Source: Pseudomonadota bacterium
Lineage (GTDB): Bacteria > Pseudomonadota > Gammaproteobacteria > Xanthomonadales > Xanthomonadaceae
NCBI GenBank assembly: GCA_023388715.1
Contig: JAEWFT010000022.1
Coordinates: forward strand, 1 to 64,000
Length of the DNA: 64,000 bases
Direction: 5' to 3'
The position numbers and the translations under genes were made by a program. Positions within the stretch are counted from its first letter, which is position 1, and every line of letters begins with the position of its first letter. The notes below the pieces were generated by a model that was not told the DNA's origin, made no database searches, and worked only from the letters and a program-made list of their open reading frames with translations. Positions 42,238-54,000 of the stretch are shown here, in pieces.

Positions 42238-44763
42238 ATGGGTGCACCGCAGGCGAACAAACCGGGCAGCGGCGGCCTGTCGGAGGCCGAGGCGGCGCGG
42301 CGGCTGCAGCGCGACGGGCCCAACCTGCTGCCGCAAGCCGACCGCCGCAACCGCTGGCGGATCATCGGCGCGGTGCTGGTGGAGCCGATGCTGCTGCTCC
42401 TGCTGGCGGCGGCCGGCGTCTACATCCTGCTTGGGGATCCGCGCGAGGCGGCGGTGCTCGGCGCCTCGGTGGTGCTGGTCATCGGCCTGACGGTGCACCA
42501 GGAATTCAAGTCGGAACGCGCGCTGCAGGCGCTGCGCGACCTCAGCAGCCCGCGCGCCAGCGTGTTGCGCGATGGGCATGTGCACAGCCTGGCGGCGCGT
42601 GACCTGGTCGTCGGCGACCTGATCTTCATAGCGGAGGGCGACCGCGTTCCGGCCGACGCGCGCCTGCTCTCCGACAGCGACCTGGTGCTGGACGAATCCA
42701 TGCTCAGCGGCGAGTCGGTGCCGGTCAGCCGCTCGGCCGGCGATCCCGACGGCGAGGCGCGGATCGTGCATGCCAGCACCCTGGTGGTGCGCGGACGCGG
42801 CACCGCGGAGGTGACCGCGGTCGGCGCGCGCACCACGGTGGGTGGCATCGGCACCGCGCTGCGTTCGGTGCGCGCGCCGCGCACGCCCATGCAGCGGGAG
42901 ATGCGCAGCACGGTGCTGCTGTTCGCGGCGCTGGGGGTCGGCACCAGCGTGCTGGTGACGCTGCTGTACGGCGCCACCCGCGGCGACTGGCTGCAGGCCG
43001 TGCTGGCCGGCATCACTCTGGCGATGGCCAACATCCCCGAGGAATTCCCGGTGGTGCTCGCGGTATTCCTCGCGCTGGGCGCCTGGCGCATGGCGCGGCA
43101 CAAGGCGCTGGTGCGGCGCCCGCCCGCGATCGAGGCGCTGGGCTCGGTGACGGTGCTGTGCACCGACAAGACCGGCACCCTGACGGAGAACCGCATGTCG
43201 CTGGTGGAGCTGGCCGCGGGCGACGAACATGTTGCGCCCACCGGGGCGCTGTCACCGCGCCTGCACGCCCTGCTTTCCTGCGGCGATGCGGCGAGCCCGG
43301 CGCAATCGCTGGACCCGATGGAGCGGGCGATCGCCGCGGCCATGGCGCAGCACACGAGCGCGGACGGGCCGGAATCGCAAGGCGCGCGCATCCGCGAGTA
43401 CCCGTTCTCCAGCGAGACCCTTTCCACCACGCATGTCTGGCGACCGCCCGGCGCGGCGTGGCTGCGGGTCTGCTGCAAGGGCGCGCCGGAAGCGGTGGCG
43501 ACCCTGTGCGGGGTGGATGCGGAGGAACGCGCGGCGATCCTGCGCGAGGTGGGGGCGATGGCGCGCCGCGGCCTGCGGGTGATCGCGACCGCGGAGGGGC
43601 GCTGGGATGGCGAACCCGGCACGCTGCCTGCCGCGCCCGGCGGCTTCGCGCTGGAATGGCGCGGCCTGCTCGGGCTGGCCGACCCGCTGCGGCAGGGGGT
43701 GCGCGAGGCGGTGGACGAAGCGCGGCAGGCGGGCGTGCGCGTGGTCATGCTGACCGGGGACCACGTGGAGACCGCCCGCGCGATCGCCGAACAGGCCGGC
43801 CTGGCGCGGACCGGCGAGGTCCTGCTCGGCAGCGCGCTGGAGGACCTCGAGGGCGCGCAGCTGTACCAACGGGCGCGCAACGTCGACGTGTTCGCGCGGG
43901 TCAAGCCGGCGCACAAGCTGCGCCTGGTCGACTCCCTGCGCGAGGGCGGGCAGGTGGTGGCGATGACCGGCGACGGGGTCAACGATGCCCCGGCGCTGGC
44001 GGCCGCGCACGTCGGCGTGGCGATGGGCGGACGCGGCACCGATGTCGCCCGCGAGGCGGCCTCGATCGTCCTGCTCGACGACAACTTCGTCACCGTGGTG
44101 AAGGCGATCCGCCACGGGCGCGCCATCTACGACAACATCCTGCGCGCCATCCGCTACATCCTGGCGGTGCACGTGCCGATCACCGGCCTGGCGCTGCTGC
44201 CACTGCTGGTCGGCGGCCCATTGGTGCTGACGCCGCTGCACGTCGTGGTGCTGGAGATGATCATCGACCCCGCCGCCACCCTGGTGTTCGAGCGGGAGCC
44301 CGCCGACCCGGACATCATGCGCCGCCCGCCGCGGGCGCCCGGCCAGCGCCTGCTCGACGCCAAGACCCTGCTGGCCAGCCTGGCGCAGGGCGGGATCGTG
44401 CTGGCGGTGGTCGCCGTGCTCTACCTGGTCGGCTGGGAGCGCGGCCTTGAGGCCCCGCAGCTGGCGGCCGCGTCGTTCACCGCGCTGGTGGCCGGCAACC
44501 TCGGGCTGATCGTGCTCAACCGGGCGGACGCGCCGGGGCAGCACTGGTGGCGGCAATCCAATCCGGCCTTCTGGACCATCGTGGTGGCGGCATCGTCGCT
44601 GCTGGTGATCGTCATCGGGCTGGACGCGCCAAGCCGCTGGTTCCGCTTCGCGCCGCCGCCGCCCGGATTCCTCGCCGCGGCGGTGCTGCTGCCGTTGCTC
44701 GCACTGGGCGTGGTCGAGGTGTGGCGGAGCGTGCGGCGCAGGCCGGCGTCGTCGCTTGCCTGA
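42238..44763 (+). CDS. Cation-translocating P-type ATPase (P2-like)
   Basis: The 841-residue product has an N-terminal cation-ATPase domain, the TGES actuator motif (as LSGES, 157-161), the phosphorylation site CTDKTGTLT with Asp310, the nucleotide-binding KGAPE and the hinge TGDGVNDAP. All catalytic residues are present. About ten membrane helices are expected. Helix M4 reads IPEEFPVV instead of the Ca2+-pump PEGLP, which marks a less studied branch, so the ion is uncertain (Ca2+, Mg2+ or other). GGAGG lies 7 bases before the ATG. It converges on actP across a shared hairpin terminator. Confidence 0.9.
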   Translation: MGAPQANKPGSGGLSEAEAARRLQRDGPNLLPQADRRNRWRIIGAVLVEPMLLLLLAAAGVYILLGDPREAAVLGASVVLVIGLTVHQEFKSERALQALRDLSSPRASVLRDGHVHSLAARDLVVGDLIFIAEGDRVPADARLLSDSDLVLDESMLSGESVPVSRSAGDPDGEARIVHASTLVVRGRGTAEVTAVGARTTVGGIGTALRSVRAPRTPMQREMRSTVLLFAALGVGTSVLVTLLYGATRGDWLQAVLAGITLAMANIPEEFPVVLAVFLALGAWRMARHKALVRRPPAIEALGSVTVLCTDKTGTLTENRMSLVELAAGDEHVAPTGALSPRLHALLSCGDAASPAQSLDPMERAIAAAMAQHTSADGPESQGARIREYPFSSETLSTTHVWRPPGAAWLRVCCKGAPEAVATLCGVDAEERAAILREVGAMARRGLRVIATAEGRWDGEPGTLPAAPGGFALEWRGLLGLADPLRQGVREAVDEARQAGVRVVMLTGDHVETARAIAEQAGLARTGEVLLGSALEDLEGAQLYQRARNVDVFARVKPAHKLRLVDSLREGGQVVAMTGDGVNDAPALAAAHVGVAMGGRGTDVAREAASIVLLDDNFVTVVKAIRHGRAIYDNILRAIRYILAVHVPITGLALLPLLVGGPLVLTPLHVVVLEMIIDPAATLVFEREPADPDIMRRPPRAPGQRLLDAKTLLASLAQGGIVLAVVAVLYLVGWERGLEAPQLAAASFTALVAGNLGLIVLNRADAPGQHWWRQSNPAFWTIVVAASSLLVIVIGLDAPSRWFRFAPPPPGFLAAAVLLPLLALGVVEVWRSVRRRPASSLA

Positions 44764-44770
44764 ATCCCCG

Positions 44771-44803
44771 AAAGAGAACGCCGGCGCGGGGCCGGCGTCC
44801 TGC
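44771..44803. terminator. Bidirectional hairpin terminator between the P-type ATPase and actP
   Basis: ACGCCGGC (44778-44785) pairs perfectly with GCCGGCGT (44791-44798) around a 5-base loop. On the + strand it is followed by CCTGCTTCC; on the - strand by TCTCTTTC. It sits between two converging genes and should stop transcripts from both sides, better on the - strand. Confidence 0.65.
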
Positions 44804-44827
44804 TTCCGCGGGGTGCGTCGCTTGGCC

Positions 44828-46552
44828 TCAGTGATCCGATGCCTTGGACGCCCCCAGGCCCGTTTCCGAGCGGATCTGCTGCGCCTTGAACGCCGCCCGG
44901 TCCTGCTGCGCGCGGCCGCTGCGGTCGGTGACCGAGAACAACCAGATGCCGACGAACGCCAGGGTCATCGAGAACAGCGCGGGCGAGGTGTAGGGGAACG
45001 GCGCGCTGCCGGCTGGATTGCCGAGCGTGGCTTCCCACACCGAGGGGCTGAGCACGGTCAGCGCCACCGCGGAGACCAGTCCGAGGAAGCCGCCGATGAC
45101 CGCGCCGCGGGTGGTCATGTCCTTCCACAGGATCGACAGCAGCAGCACCGGGAAGTTGGCCGAGGCCGCCACCGCGAACGCCAACGACACCATGAAGGCG
45201 ATGTTCTGCTTCTCGAAGGCGATGCCCAGCAGCACCGCCAGCACGCCCAGCGCCAGGGTGGTGATGCGCGAGACCTTCAGTTCCGAGGCGCTGTCGGCCT
45301 TGCCGTGCTTGAACACGGTGGCGTACAGGTCATGGCTGACCGCCGATGCCCCGGACAGGGTCAGCCCGGCGACCACCGCGAGGATGGTGGCGAAGGCGAC
45401 CGCCGAGATGAAGCCAAGGAAGATGTCGCCGCCGACCGACTGCCCCACCAGCACGGCGGCCATGTTCTTGGCACCGTCGCCGCCGAGGATCTTGCCGGCG
45501 GTGACGTCGGCCATCTCCGGGTTGGTCAGCACCAGGGTGATCGCGCCGAAGCCGATGATGAAGATCAGCAGGTAGAAGTAGCCGATCCACGTGGTCGCCC
45601 ACAGCACCGACTTGCGCGCTTCCTTGGCGTCGGGGACGGTGAAGAAGCGCATCAGGATGTGCGGCAGGCCGGCGGTGCCGAACATCAGCGCCATGCCGAA
45701 GCTGATCGCGCTGATCGGGTCCTTGATGAAGCCGCCCGGCCCCATGATCGCCTGCCCGGCGCGCGCGGCCTCGTCGGGACTGGCGCCGCCGTTGGTCGCG
45801 ATCTGGGTCTTCACCCGCACCGCGTCGGCGAACATCGCCTCGAAGCTGAAGCCGTAGTGCGCCATGATCATGATCGCCATGAAGGTCACGCCGGACAGCA
45901 GCAGCACCGCCTTGATGATCTGCACCCAGGTGGTGGCGGTCATGCCGCCGAACAGCACGTAGACCATCATCAGCGCGCCAACGATCACCACCGCGATCCA
46001 GTATTCCAGCCCGAACAGCAGCTTGATCAGCGAGCCGGCGCCGACCATCTGCGCGATCAGGTAGAACGCCACCACGACCAGGGTGCCGGAGGCGGCGAAG
46101 GTGCGGATCGGGCCGTTCTTGAACCGGTAGCCGGCGACGTCGGCGAAGGTGAACTTGCCGAGGTTGCGCAGCCGTTCGGCCATCAGGAACATGAGGATCG
46201 GCCAGCCGACCAGGAAGCCGGTCGCGTAGATCAGCCCGTCGAAGCCGTCCACCATCACCGCCGCGGTGATGCCCAGGAACGACGCCGCCGACATGTAGTC
46301 ACCGGCGATCGCAAGGCCGTTCTGGAAGCCGGTGATGCCGCCGCCGGCAGTGTAGAAATCCGCCGCCGAGCGGGTGCGGCTGGCGGCCCACTTGGTGATC
46401 CACAGGGTGGCGACCACGAACGCGGCGAACATGCCGATCGCCAGCCAGTTGGTGGGTTTCTGCACGGTTTCGCCCACGTCGGGCGCGGCGAAGGCGACGC
46501 CGCAGGCGAGCAGGCCCGCGGCAAGCCAGGCGATGCGATGGCGGCGGCTCAT
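44828..46552 (-). CDS. actP: Cation/acetate symporter ActP
   Basis: ActP takes up acetate and similar small carboxylates with a cation across the inner membrane. The 574-residue product has a cleavable signal-like start (MSRRHRIAWLAAGLLACGVAFA), as E. coli ActP has, then thirteen or so membrane helices of the SSS family. Typical stretches are GFQNGLAIAGDYMSAASFLGI, GYRFKNGPIRTFAASGT and ATILAVVAGLTLSGASAVSHDLYA. Its ATG overlaps the DUF485 stop by 4 bases. It is last in a porin-DUF485-ActP operon and ends at the hairpin at 44771-44803. Confidence 0.96.
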   Translation of the reverse strand: MSRRHRIAWLAAGLLACGVAFAAPDVGETVQKPTNWLAIGMFAAFVVATLWITKWAASRTRSAADFYTAGGGITGFQNGLAIAGDYMSAASFLGITAAVMVDGFDGLIYATGFLVGWPILMFLMAERLRNLGKFTFADVAGYRFKNGPIRTFAASGTLVVVAFYLIAQMVGAGSLIKLLFGLEYWIAVVIVGALMMVYVLFGGMTATTWVQIIKAVLLLSGVTFMAIMIMAHYGFSFEAMFADAVRVKTQIATNGGASPDEAARAGQAIMGPGGFIKDPISAISFGMALMFGTAGLPHILMRFFTVPDAKEARKSVLWATTWIGYFYLLIFIIGFGAITLVLTNPEMADVTAGKILGGDGAKNMAAVLVGQSVGGDIFLGFISAVAFATILAVVAGLTLSGASAVSHDLYATVFKHGKADSASELKVSRITTLALGVLAVLLGIAFEKQNIAFMVSLAFAVAASANFPVLLLSILWKDMTTRGAVIGGFLGLVSAVALTVLSPSVWEATLGNPAGSAPFPYTSPALFSMTLAFVGIWLFSVTDRSGRAQQDRAAFKAQQIRSETGLGASKASDH

Positions 46553-46866
46553 GCGCGGGCCTCCTGCAGGACGTCATCGACCATGCGGTCGAACTCGCTG
46601 TTCGCGCGCCAGACGTAGAAGGCGGTGATCAGCACGGTGAACACGATCAGCCCGAGCGCGATCGGGATCCCGAGCGTGGTGACGCCGGCGCCGATGCGCC
46701 GCGCCAGGAACTCCTTGTCGAACGCGATCAGGCCGATGAAGCCGTAATAGGCCAGCAGCATCACGATGGTGAGGGTCCAGCCCAGCCGGTTGCGGCGCGT
46801 GCGCAGCTGGTGGTAGCGGGGGTTGGCCTCGATCCGGGCCAGCAACGGGTCGGGTGTGGCGCTCAT
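46549..46866 (-). CDS. DUF485 membrane protein, partner of ActP
   Basis: The 105-residue product has two membrane helices (near residues 30-50 and 65-88) and charged ends: RNRLGWTLTIVMLLAYYGFIGLIAFDKEFLARRIG. It belongs to DUF485 (YjcH), which is almost always encoded directly before actP, between it and acs in enteric bacteria. Its role in transport is not established. It starts 14 bases after the porin stop and overlaps actP by 4 bases. Confidence 0.93.
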   Translation of the reverse strand: MSATPDPLLARIEANPRYHQLRTRRNRLGWTLTIVMLLAYYGFIGLIAFDKEFLARRIGAGVTTLGIPIALGLIVFTVLITAFYVWRANSEFDRMVDDVLQEARA

Positions 46867-46880
46867 CGGTGGTCCCTCGC

Positions 46881-48257
46881 TCAGAAGCTGTACTTGACGG
46901 TGGTGTGGATGCGGCGCAGGTCGCCCTCGGCGCCGCTCTCGAGCTCGCGGTTGCCCCAGCTCAGCTCGGCGCCAAGGTCGAGCTTCGGCAGCGGGCTGTA
47001 GATGAGGTTGGCGCGGATCGACTGCGCCGATTCGGTGAGCACGAGGCCGGTCAGGTCGATGTCGTTGTCGAACTGCGCGCGGGAGAGGATCAGGTTGCCG
47101 CGCAGCTTCGGGTCGAACACGTGGCGCCAGGCGACGAAGCCGGCCAGCACGCCGGTCGGCTCGATGTCGGACCCGGAGGCATCCAGCACGCCGTCGGCGC
47201 CCAGTGCGAAGCCGACGTACCGGCCGATCCCGCGGCCACCGGTGAGCATCCAGCGGATGTCGTCGCTGGCGCCGGCGTTGAACTTGCCCGACAGGCTGAG
47301 CCCGTAGCCGGTGCCCTCCGCCTGCGAGATCGCGGTCTCGTGGCGGAGCTGGCGCACCAGGCCGGCGACGCCGACATGGCCCCAGTCGCCCTTGGCGGTC
47401 CAGCGCGCGGTGAGGTCGGGGAATGCGTTGTCGTCGCTGATGGTGCGGGTAGCGCTGCGCCAGCCGGTGACCACCGTTTCCGGGTTCTCCAGCGACACCG
47501 ACCAGAGGCCGCTGGTGTAGCGCAGCTGCGCCTGGCGCACGAAGGTGGTGCCTTCGGTCGGCCCGACGAAATCCACCGCGTCCGGCAGCGCGGCCACGTC
47601 CTGGAAGTTCGACCAGGCCTGCCCGGCCAGCCACTTGTCCCACTGCACGTAGGCCTGGCGCAGGGTCACGCCATGGGTGTTGGTGGCGACCTCGTTGCCG
47701 AGGAACGCGGTGCTGCCGCCGCCGAAGAAGTCCATCTCGAGGTAGGCGCGCGCCTTCCTGCCCGCGACGTCCGAATCGGCGGCCAGCCAGAAGCGCGACC
47801 ACTGCGCGTGCCAGTCGGTGTCGCCGTTGGATTCGGACAGGCCACCGACCGGGATGCTCGACGGCAGGTAGAACATGCGCCCGGCGGTCCCGTCGGGGAT
47901 TTCGCCAGCATTGGTGTCGGTGTACATCGCGTCCAGCTTGACGAAGCCGCCGAACGAGAAGCGCGAGCCGGGGTTGCCGGCGGTCAGGATCGGCGTGGAC
48001 TGGATCGCCGGCTTGCCGTCGGCGGCCGCGGGAGCTGCTGGCGCGACCTTGATGTCGTCGAGCGCGGTCTGCGTGCGCGCGATCGTCGCCTGCTGCGACT
48101 GCATCGCCTGCAACAGTCCCTGCACCTGCTGCTCCAGCTGCGCGACCCGCGCCTCCAGTTGCTTCTCCTTGGCCGACTGCGCCAGGGCAACGCCCGGCGC
48201 CAGCAGGGCCGCGGCCATGGACAGCGCCAGCAGGTTGCGGATATGCATCGCCGACAT
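46881..48257 (-). CDS. DcaP-like trimeric outer-membrane porin
   Basis: The 458-residue product has a signal peptide ending LAPGVALAQ and a short coiled coil (QSAKEKQLEARVAQLEQQVQGLLQAM). A beta-barrel follows, starting FSFGGFVKLDAMYT and ending with Phe (HTTVKYSF), the usual C-terminus of outer-membrane barrels. This is the DcaP layout: coiled-coil trimeriser plus a channel for negatively charged small molecules such as dicarboxylates. Placed first in the operon with DUF485-actP, it may be the outer-membrane route for acetate or related acids. The ATG at 48257 follows GGAGG with good spacing; an ATG three codons later is less well placed. Confidence 0.9.
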   Translation of the reverse strand: MSAMHIRNLLALSMAAALLAPGVALAQSAKEKQLEARVAQLEQQVQGLLQAMQSQQATIARTQTALDDIKVAPAAPAAADGKPAIQSTPILTAGNPGSRFSFGGFVKLDAMYTDTNAGEIPDGTAGRMFYLPSSIPVGGLSESNGDTDWHAQWSRFWLAADSDVAGRKARAYLEMDFFGGGSTAFLGNEVATNTHGVTLRQAYVQWDKWLAGQAWSNFQDVAALPDAVDFVGPTEGTTFVRQAQLRYTSGLWSVSLENPETVVTGWRSATRTISDDNAFPDLTARWTAKGDWGHVGVAGLVRQLRHETAISQAEGTGYGLSLSGKFNAGASDDIRWMLTGGRGIGRYVGFALGADGVLDASGSDIEPTGVLAGFVAWRHVFDPKLRGNLILSRAQFDNDIDLTGLVLTESAQSIRANLIYSPLPKLDLGAELSWGNRELESGAEGDLRRIHTTVKYSF

Positions 48258-48455
48258 CGTTCCCCTCCCGGAAGTTCGGAAGCTGCAGCCTGCGCCCGCG
48301 CCCGTGCGGCGGATATTCGCCTTTGGTCGAAGGTGCCGATTTCCTGCGACCAAGGTCTAAGCGTCGACGGGCGCCGGCGCCCGGGCCTTGCGGCACACTG
48401 CGATCACACCGGCGGCGATCGCCGCACGCGTGCGTCACAGGCTGAAGGAGGCAAC
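48258..48455. promoter_or_regulatory. Divergent control region of the porin-actP operon and acs
   Basis: These 198 bases separate the starts of the porin and acs genes. They hold ribosome-binding sites for both (GGAGG on the - strand near 48265; GGAGG at about 48446-48450). Between them is the inverted repeat TTGGTCG (48323-48329) / CGACCAA (48347-48353). No strong -10 hexamer is obvious on either side, which fits activator-dependent promoters. Confidence 0.6.
48323..48353. promoter_or_regulatory. Inverted repeat, candidate operator for acetate-module control
   Basis: TTGGTCG and CGACCAA are perfect 7 bp inverted repeats with 17 bases between, so the half-sites are centred 24 bases apart. 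The match nearly extends (CCTTTGGTCG / CGACCAAGG). It lies 66-96 bases from the porin start and 103-133 from the acs start, a plausible place for an activator. The best candidate protein is the LuxR-type regulator encoded 10 bases after acs; that link is an inference. I do not know the published CrbR consensus well enough to compare. Confidence 0.4.
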
Positions 48456-50399
<1,944 letters not shown>

Positions 50400-50408
50400 G
50401 CGAGGCAC

Positions 50409-51074
50409 ATGACCACCCTGCTGATCGCCGACGACCACCCGCTGTTCCGCGAGGCATTGCGGGGGGTCGCGCTGCGGCTGTTGCCGCAGGCCGGGATCCG
50501 CGAGGCGGAGGATGCCGCCGGCCTGTACGCGATGGTCGATGCCAACCCGGATGCCGACCTGCTGCTGATGGACCTCAACATGCCCGGCGCGCATGGCTTC
50601 TCGGCGCTGGTGCACCTGCGCGCGGTGCACCCGCAGCTGCCGATCGTGATGGTGTCCGCGCGCGAGGAGCCGGAAGTGGTGCGGCGGGCGCTGGACCACG
50701 GCGCGGTCGGCTTCATCCCCAAGTCCGCCGATGCCGCCACCCTGTCGCGCGCGCTGCGGCAGGTGCTCGATGGGGAACGCTGGCTGCCGGAGGCGGCGCT
50801 GGCGGCGCCGGCGATCTCCGAGGACGAGCGCGCGGTGGCCGCCCGCGTGCGCGAACTCACGCCGCAGCAGTTCCGCGTGCTGCAGATGCTGGGCACGGGC
50901 CTGCTCAACAAGCAGATCGGCTACGAGCTGGGTGTTTCCGAGGCGACGATCAAGGCGCACATGACCGCGATCCTGCGCAAGCTGGGCGCAAGCAACCGCA
51001 CCCAGGCGATCCTGATGGCCGGGAAGCTGGCGGTCGATCCGGAATCGGTGGTCGCCTTCGCCGGTGAGGACTGA
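50409..51074 (+). CDS. crbR: LuxR/NarL-type response regulator, CrbR/ErdR-like
   Basis: The 221-residue product has a receiver domain with phospho-acceptor Asp55 (LLLMDLNMPG), acidic pocket IADDH and Lys in FIPKSA. A C-terminal LuxR helix-turn-helix follows (LTPQQFRVLQMLGTGLLNKQIGYELGVSEATIKAHM). CrbR (ErdR in pseudomonads) activates acs in response to acetate and is controlled by a symporter-type hybrid kinase. The position right after acs and beside such a kinase supports that identity, which rests on architecture and context. The stop codon abuts the kinase stop with no gap. Confidence 0.88.
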   Translation: MTTLLIADDHPLFREALRGVALRLLPQAGIREAEDAAGLYAMVDANPDADLLLMDLNMPGAHGFSALVHLRAVHPQLPIVMVSAREEPEVVRRALDHGAVGFIPKSADAATLSRALRQVLDGERWLPEAALAAPAISEDERAVAARVRELTPQQFRVLQMLGTGLLNKQIGYELGVSEATIKAHMTAILRKLGASNRTQAILMAGKLAVDPESVVAFAGED

Positions 51075-54000
51075 TCAGCCGCGCACCGCGGCCAGGAACG
51101 CACGCAGGGTAGCCGGCCGCGCCGGCTTGGTCAGCACCCGGTAGCCGCGTGCACGCGCTGCCTGCTTCAGCGTGTCGCTGCCGTCGGCGGTGAGCAGGGC
51201 GCCGGGGATCTCGCCACCGGCGGCCGCGCGCAGCACGTCGAGCGCGTCCAGGCCATCCAGGCGATCATGCAGCTGGTAGTCGACCAGCAGCACCTCGATC
51301 CGCACGGACCCGGCGATTCGCGCCAGCGCCGCGTCGACGGTCGGGGCCGTGGCGACCTCCACGCCCCAGCGTCCCAGCAGCAGGGCCATCCCGGCGAGGA
51401 TCTCGGGGTCGTTGTCCACGCACAGCACGCGCAGGCCATGCAGGGCGGCGTCATGGCTGAGCGGCTGCGGCGCGGGCGCCTGCGGCAACGGCAGCGAAGC
51501 CTCCGGCACCCGGATCGCGAACACGCTGCCGCGCCCCACCCGCGAGCGCACCCGCAGCGGGTGGTCGAGCACGCTGGAGATGCGCTGGCAGATCGACAGG
51601 CCCAGCCCGAGGCCGCGCTGGCCGCGCTCGCCGGGCTGGTCGAAGCGCTGGAACTCCTCGAAGATCTGCTCGAGATGGTGTTGCGCAATGCCGGGGCCGG
51701 TGTCCCACACCTCCAGCCAGATGCCATCGGCGCGGGGCCGGGCAGCCATCAGTACGCCGCCCGCGCTGGTATAGCGCAGCGCATTGCCAAGGAAGTTCTG
51801 CAGCGCGCGCCGCAGCAACCGGCGGTCGCTGCGCACTGGCAGTTGCGCGGGCGCGTGCACCCGCAGCGCCAGCCCCCGCTGCGCGGCAATCGGCGCGTAC
51901 TGCGCCTGCAGCTCGCGCAGCAGTTCGCTGGCGTCGAAATCGGCCGCCACCGGCTGCAGCACGCCGGCATCCAGCCGCGAGACGTCCAGCAGGCCGTCCA
52001 GCAGGTCCTCGGCCGCGCGCAGCGAGGCGTCCACCCGCGCGGCCAGGCGCCGCTGCTCGTCGGCATCGCCGCCGGCGTGCAGGGCGGACGCGAACAGGCG
52101 CGCGGCGTGCAGCGGCTGCAGCACGTCATGGCTGATCGCGGCCAGGAAGCGGCTCTTGCTCTGCTGCGCGGCTTCGGCCTCGCGGGTGCGCAGCTCGACG
52201 CGTTGTTCCAGGGTCTCGTTGACGTCGCGCAGTTCGCGCTCGACCCGCTTGTAATCGGTGATGTCGCTGTAACTGGTCACGTAGCCGCCGCCCGGCAGCG
52301 CGCGGCCAAGGATCTCGATTACCTGGCCGTTGCGGCGCACCCTTTCGAACGCATGCGGGGTGCCGGCGCGCATGTGCTCCAGCCGGCGTGCGATCTGCGC
52401 GTGCGCATCGCCGTCGCCCAGCTCGCCGCGGTCGGCGTTCCAGCGCATCAGGTCGGCGACCGGGCGGCCGACGTAGAGCATGCCGTCGGGATAGCCGAAC
52501 AGCTGCTGGTAGCGCCCGTTCCACGCCACCAGCCGCATCTCGGCATCGACCACCGCGACCCCGTGCGGGATGTTCTCCAGGGTCGAGGTCAGCACCTCGC
52601 GGTTGAAGCGCAGGGTGCCGGTGGTCTGGTCAAGCAGGCCCACGACCTCGCCCAGCTCCATCCCCGACCCGCGCAGCACCGAGGTCATGGTGATGCGCGC
52701 GGAGGCCGCGCCCAGCGCCGAGGCAAGCAGGCGTTCGGTGTGCTGCACCAGCGCACGGTCTGCCAGCTGCGCCGGATCCCACGGCGTGCCGCGTCCGGCG
52801 GCATATTCGGCGAACGCGCGGCGTGCATGGGATTCGCCAAGGATGCGTTCGGCCAGGGTCAGCAGTTCGCTGCCGCGGACCTTGCCGGCCCAGCCGCCGC
52901 CGGCGGCCAGCACCGGGCGGTGCGCATACGGATCGAGGTAGTCGGTGGCCGCCAGCTGGTCCTGCAGCAGGGGACGGAACCGCATCGAGACGAACACGAA
53001 CGCCGCCACGTTGGCCAGCAGCGACCAGAACACGCCGTGGGTCAGCGGATCCCAGCCACGCAGCCCGAACAGCGCCTGCGGCTGCAGCCACGCCAGCCCG
53101 AACGGCCCGTCCTGCATCCAGCGCGGCAAGGTGCCATCCGATCCCAGCAGCGCCGGCAGCAGCAGGCACCAGGCCCACACCGCCGCGCCGCCCAGCACGC
53201 CAGCGTAGGCGCCTGCACGGCTGGCGCCTCGCCAGTAGAGACCGCCGATCAGCGCCGGCGCGAACTGGGCCACCGCGGCGAAGGCCAGCAGCCCGTGCTG
53301 GGCCAGGAACGGCTGACCCAGTGCATGCCGGTGGTAGGCGAACGCGGCGGCGGCCAGCACTAGGATCGCGGCGCGGCGCACCAGCAGCACCCGTCGCTCG
53401 ATGTCGCGGCCCGGGCGCAACAGGCCGCGGCGCAGCAGCAGCGGCAGCACCAGGTCGTTCGAGACCATGGTCGATAGCGCCACGCTGGCCACGATCACCA
53501 TCCCGGTCGCCGCCGACAGCCCGCCGATGTAGGCCAGCAGCGCGAGCCACTCCTGCCCCTGCGCCAGCGGCAGCGCCAGCACGTAGCTGTCGGCGCCGGC
53601 CGCGCCCACGTCCGGCAGCGCCTGCCCGGCCAGCGCGATCGGCACCACCACCACGCAGATCAGCGCCAGGTAGCCGATGAACATCCAGCGCGCGGGGCGC
53701 AGGTCGGCGGCGTCCTCGCACTCCACCACCGCCACGTGGAACTGCCGCGGCAGGCAGATGAGCGCGGTGAAGGCCAGCAGCGTCTGCGCCAGGAACCCGG
53801 GTGGCAGGGTGGTGCTGGAAAACGCCGCGCGTCCCGCGTCCACGCGCGCGGTCAGGGCGCCGTCGCCGGGCAGCATCCACAGCGCCAGCACGCCGACCGC
53901 CACCAGCGCGAACAGCTTCACAAGCGACTCCAGCGCGATCGCCAGCACCATCCCGCGGTGGTGCTCGGTGGCGTCGATCCGGCGGGTCCCGAACAGGATC

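Noticed and set aside
43761..43768. CCACGTGG as the core of a parS site
   Set aside because: Flanking bases do not match TGTTTC/GAAACA and it lies inside the P-type ATPase coding sequence; no better parS was found.
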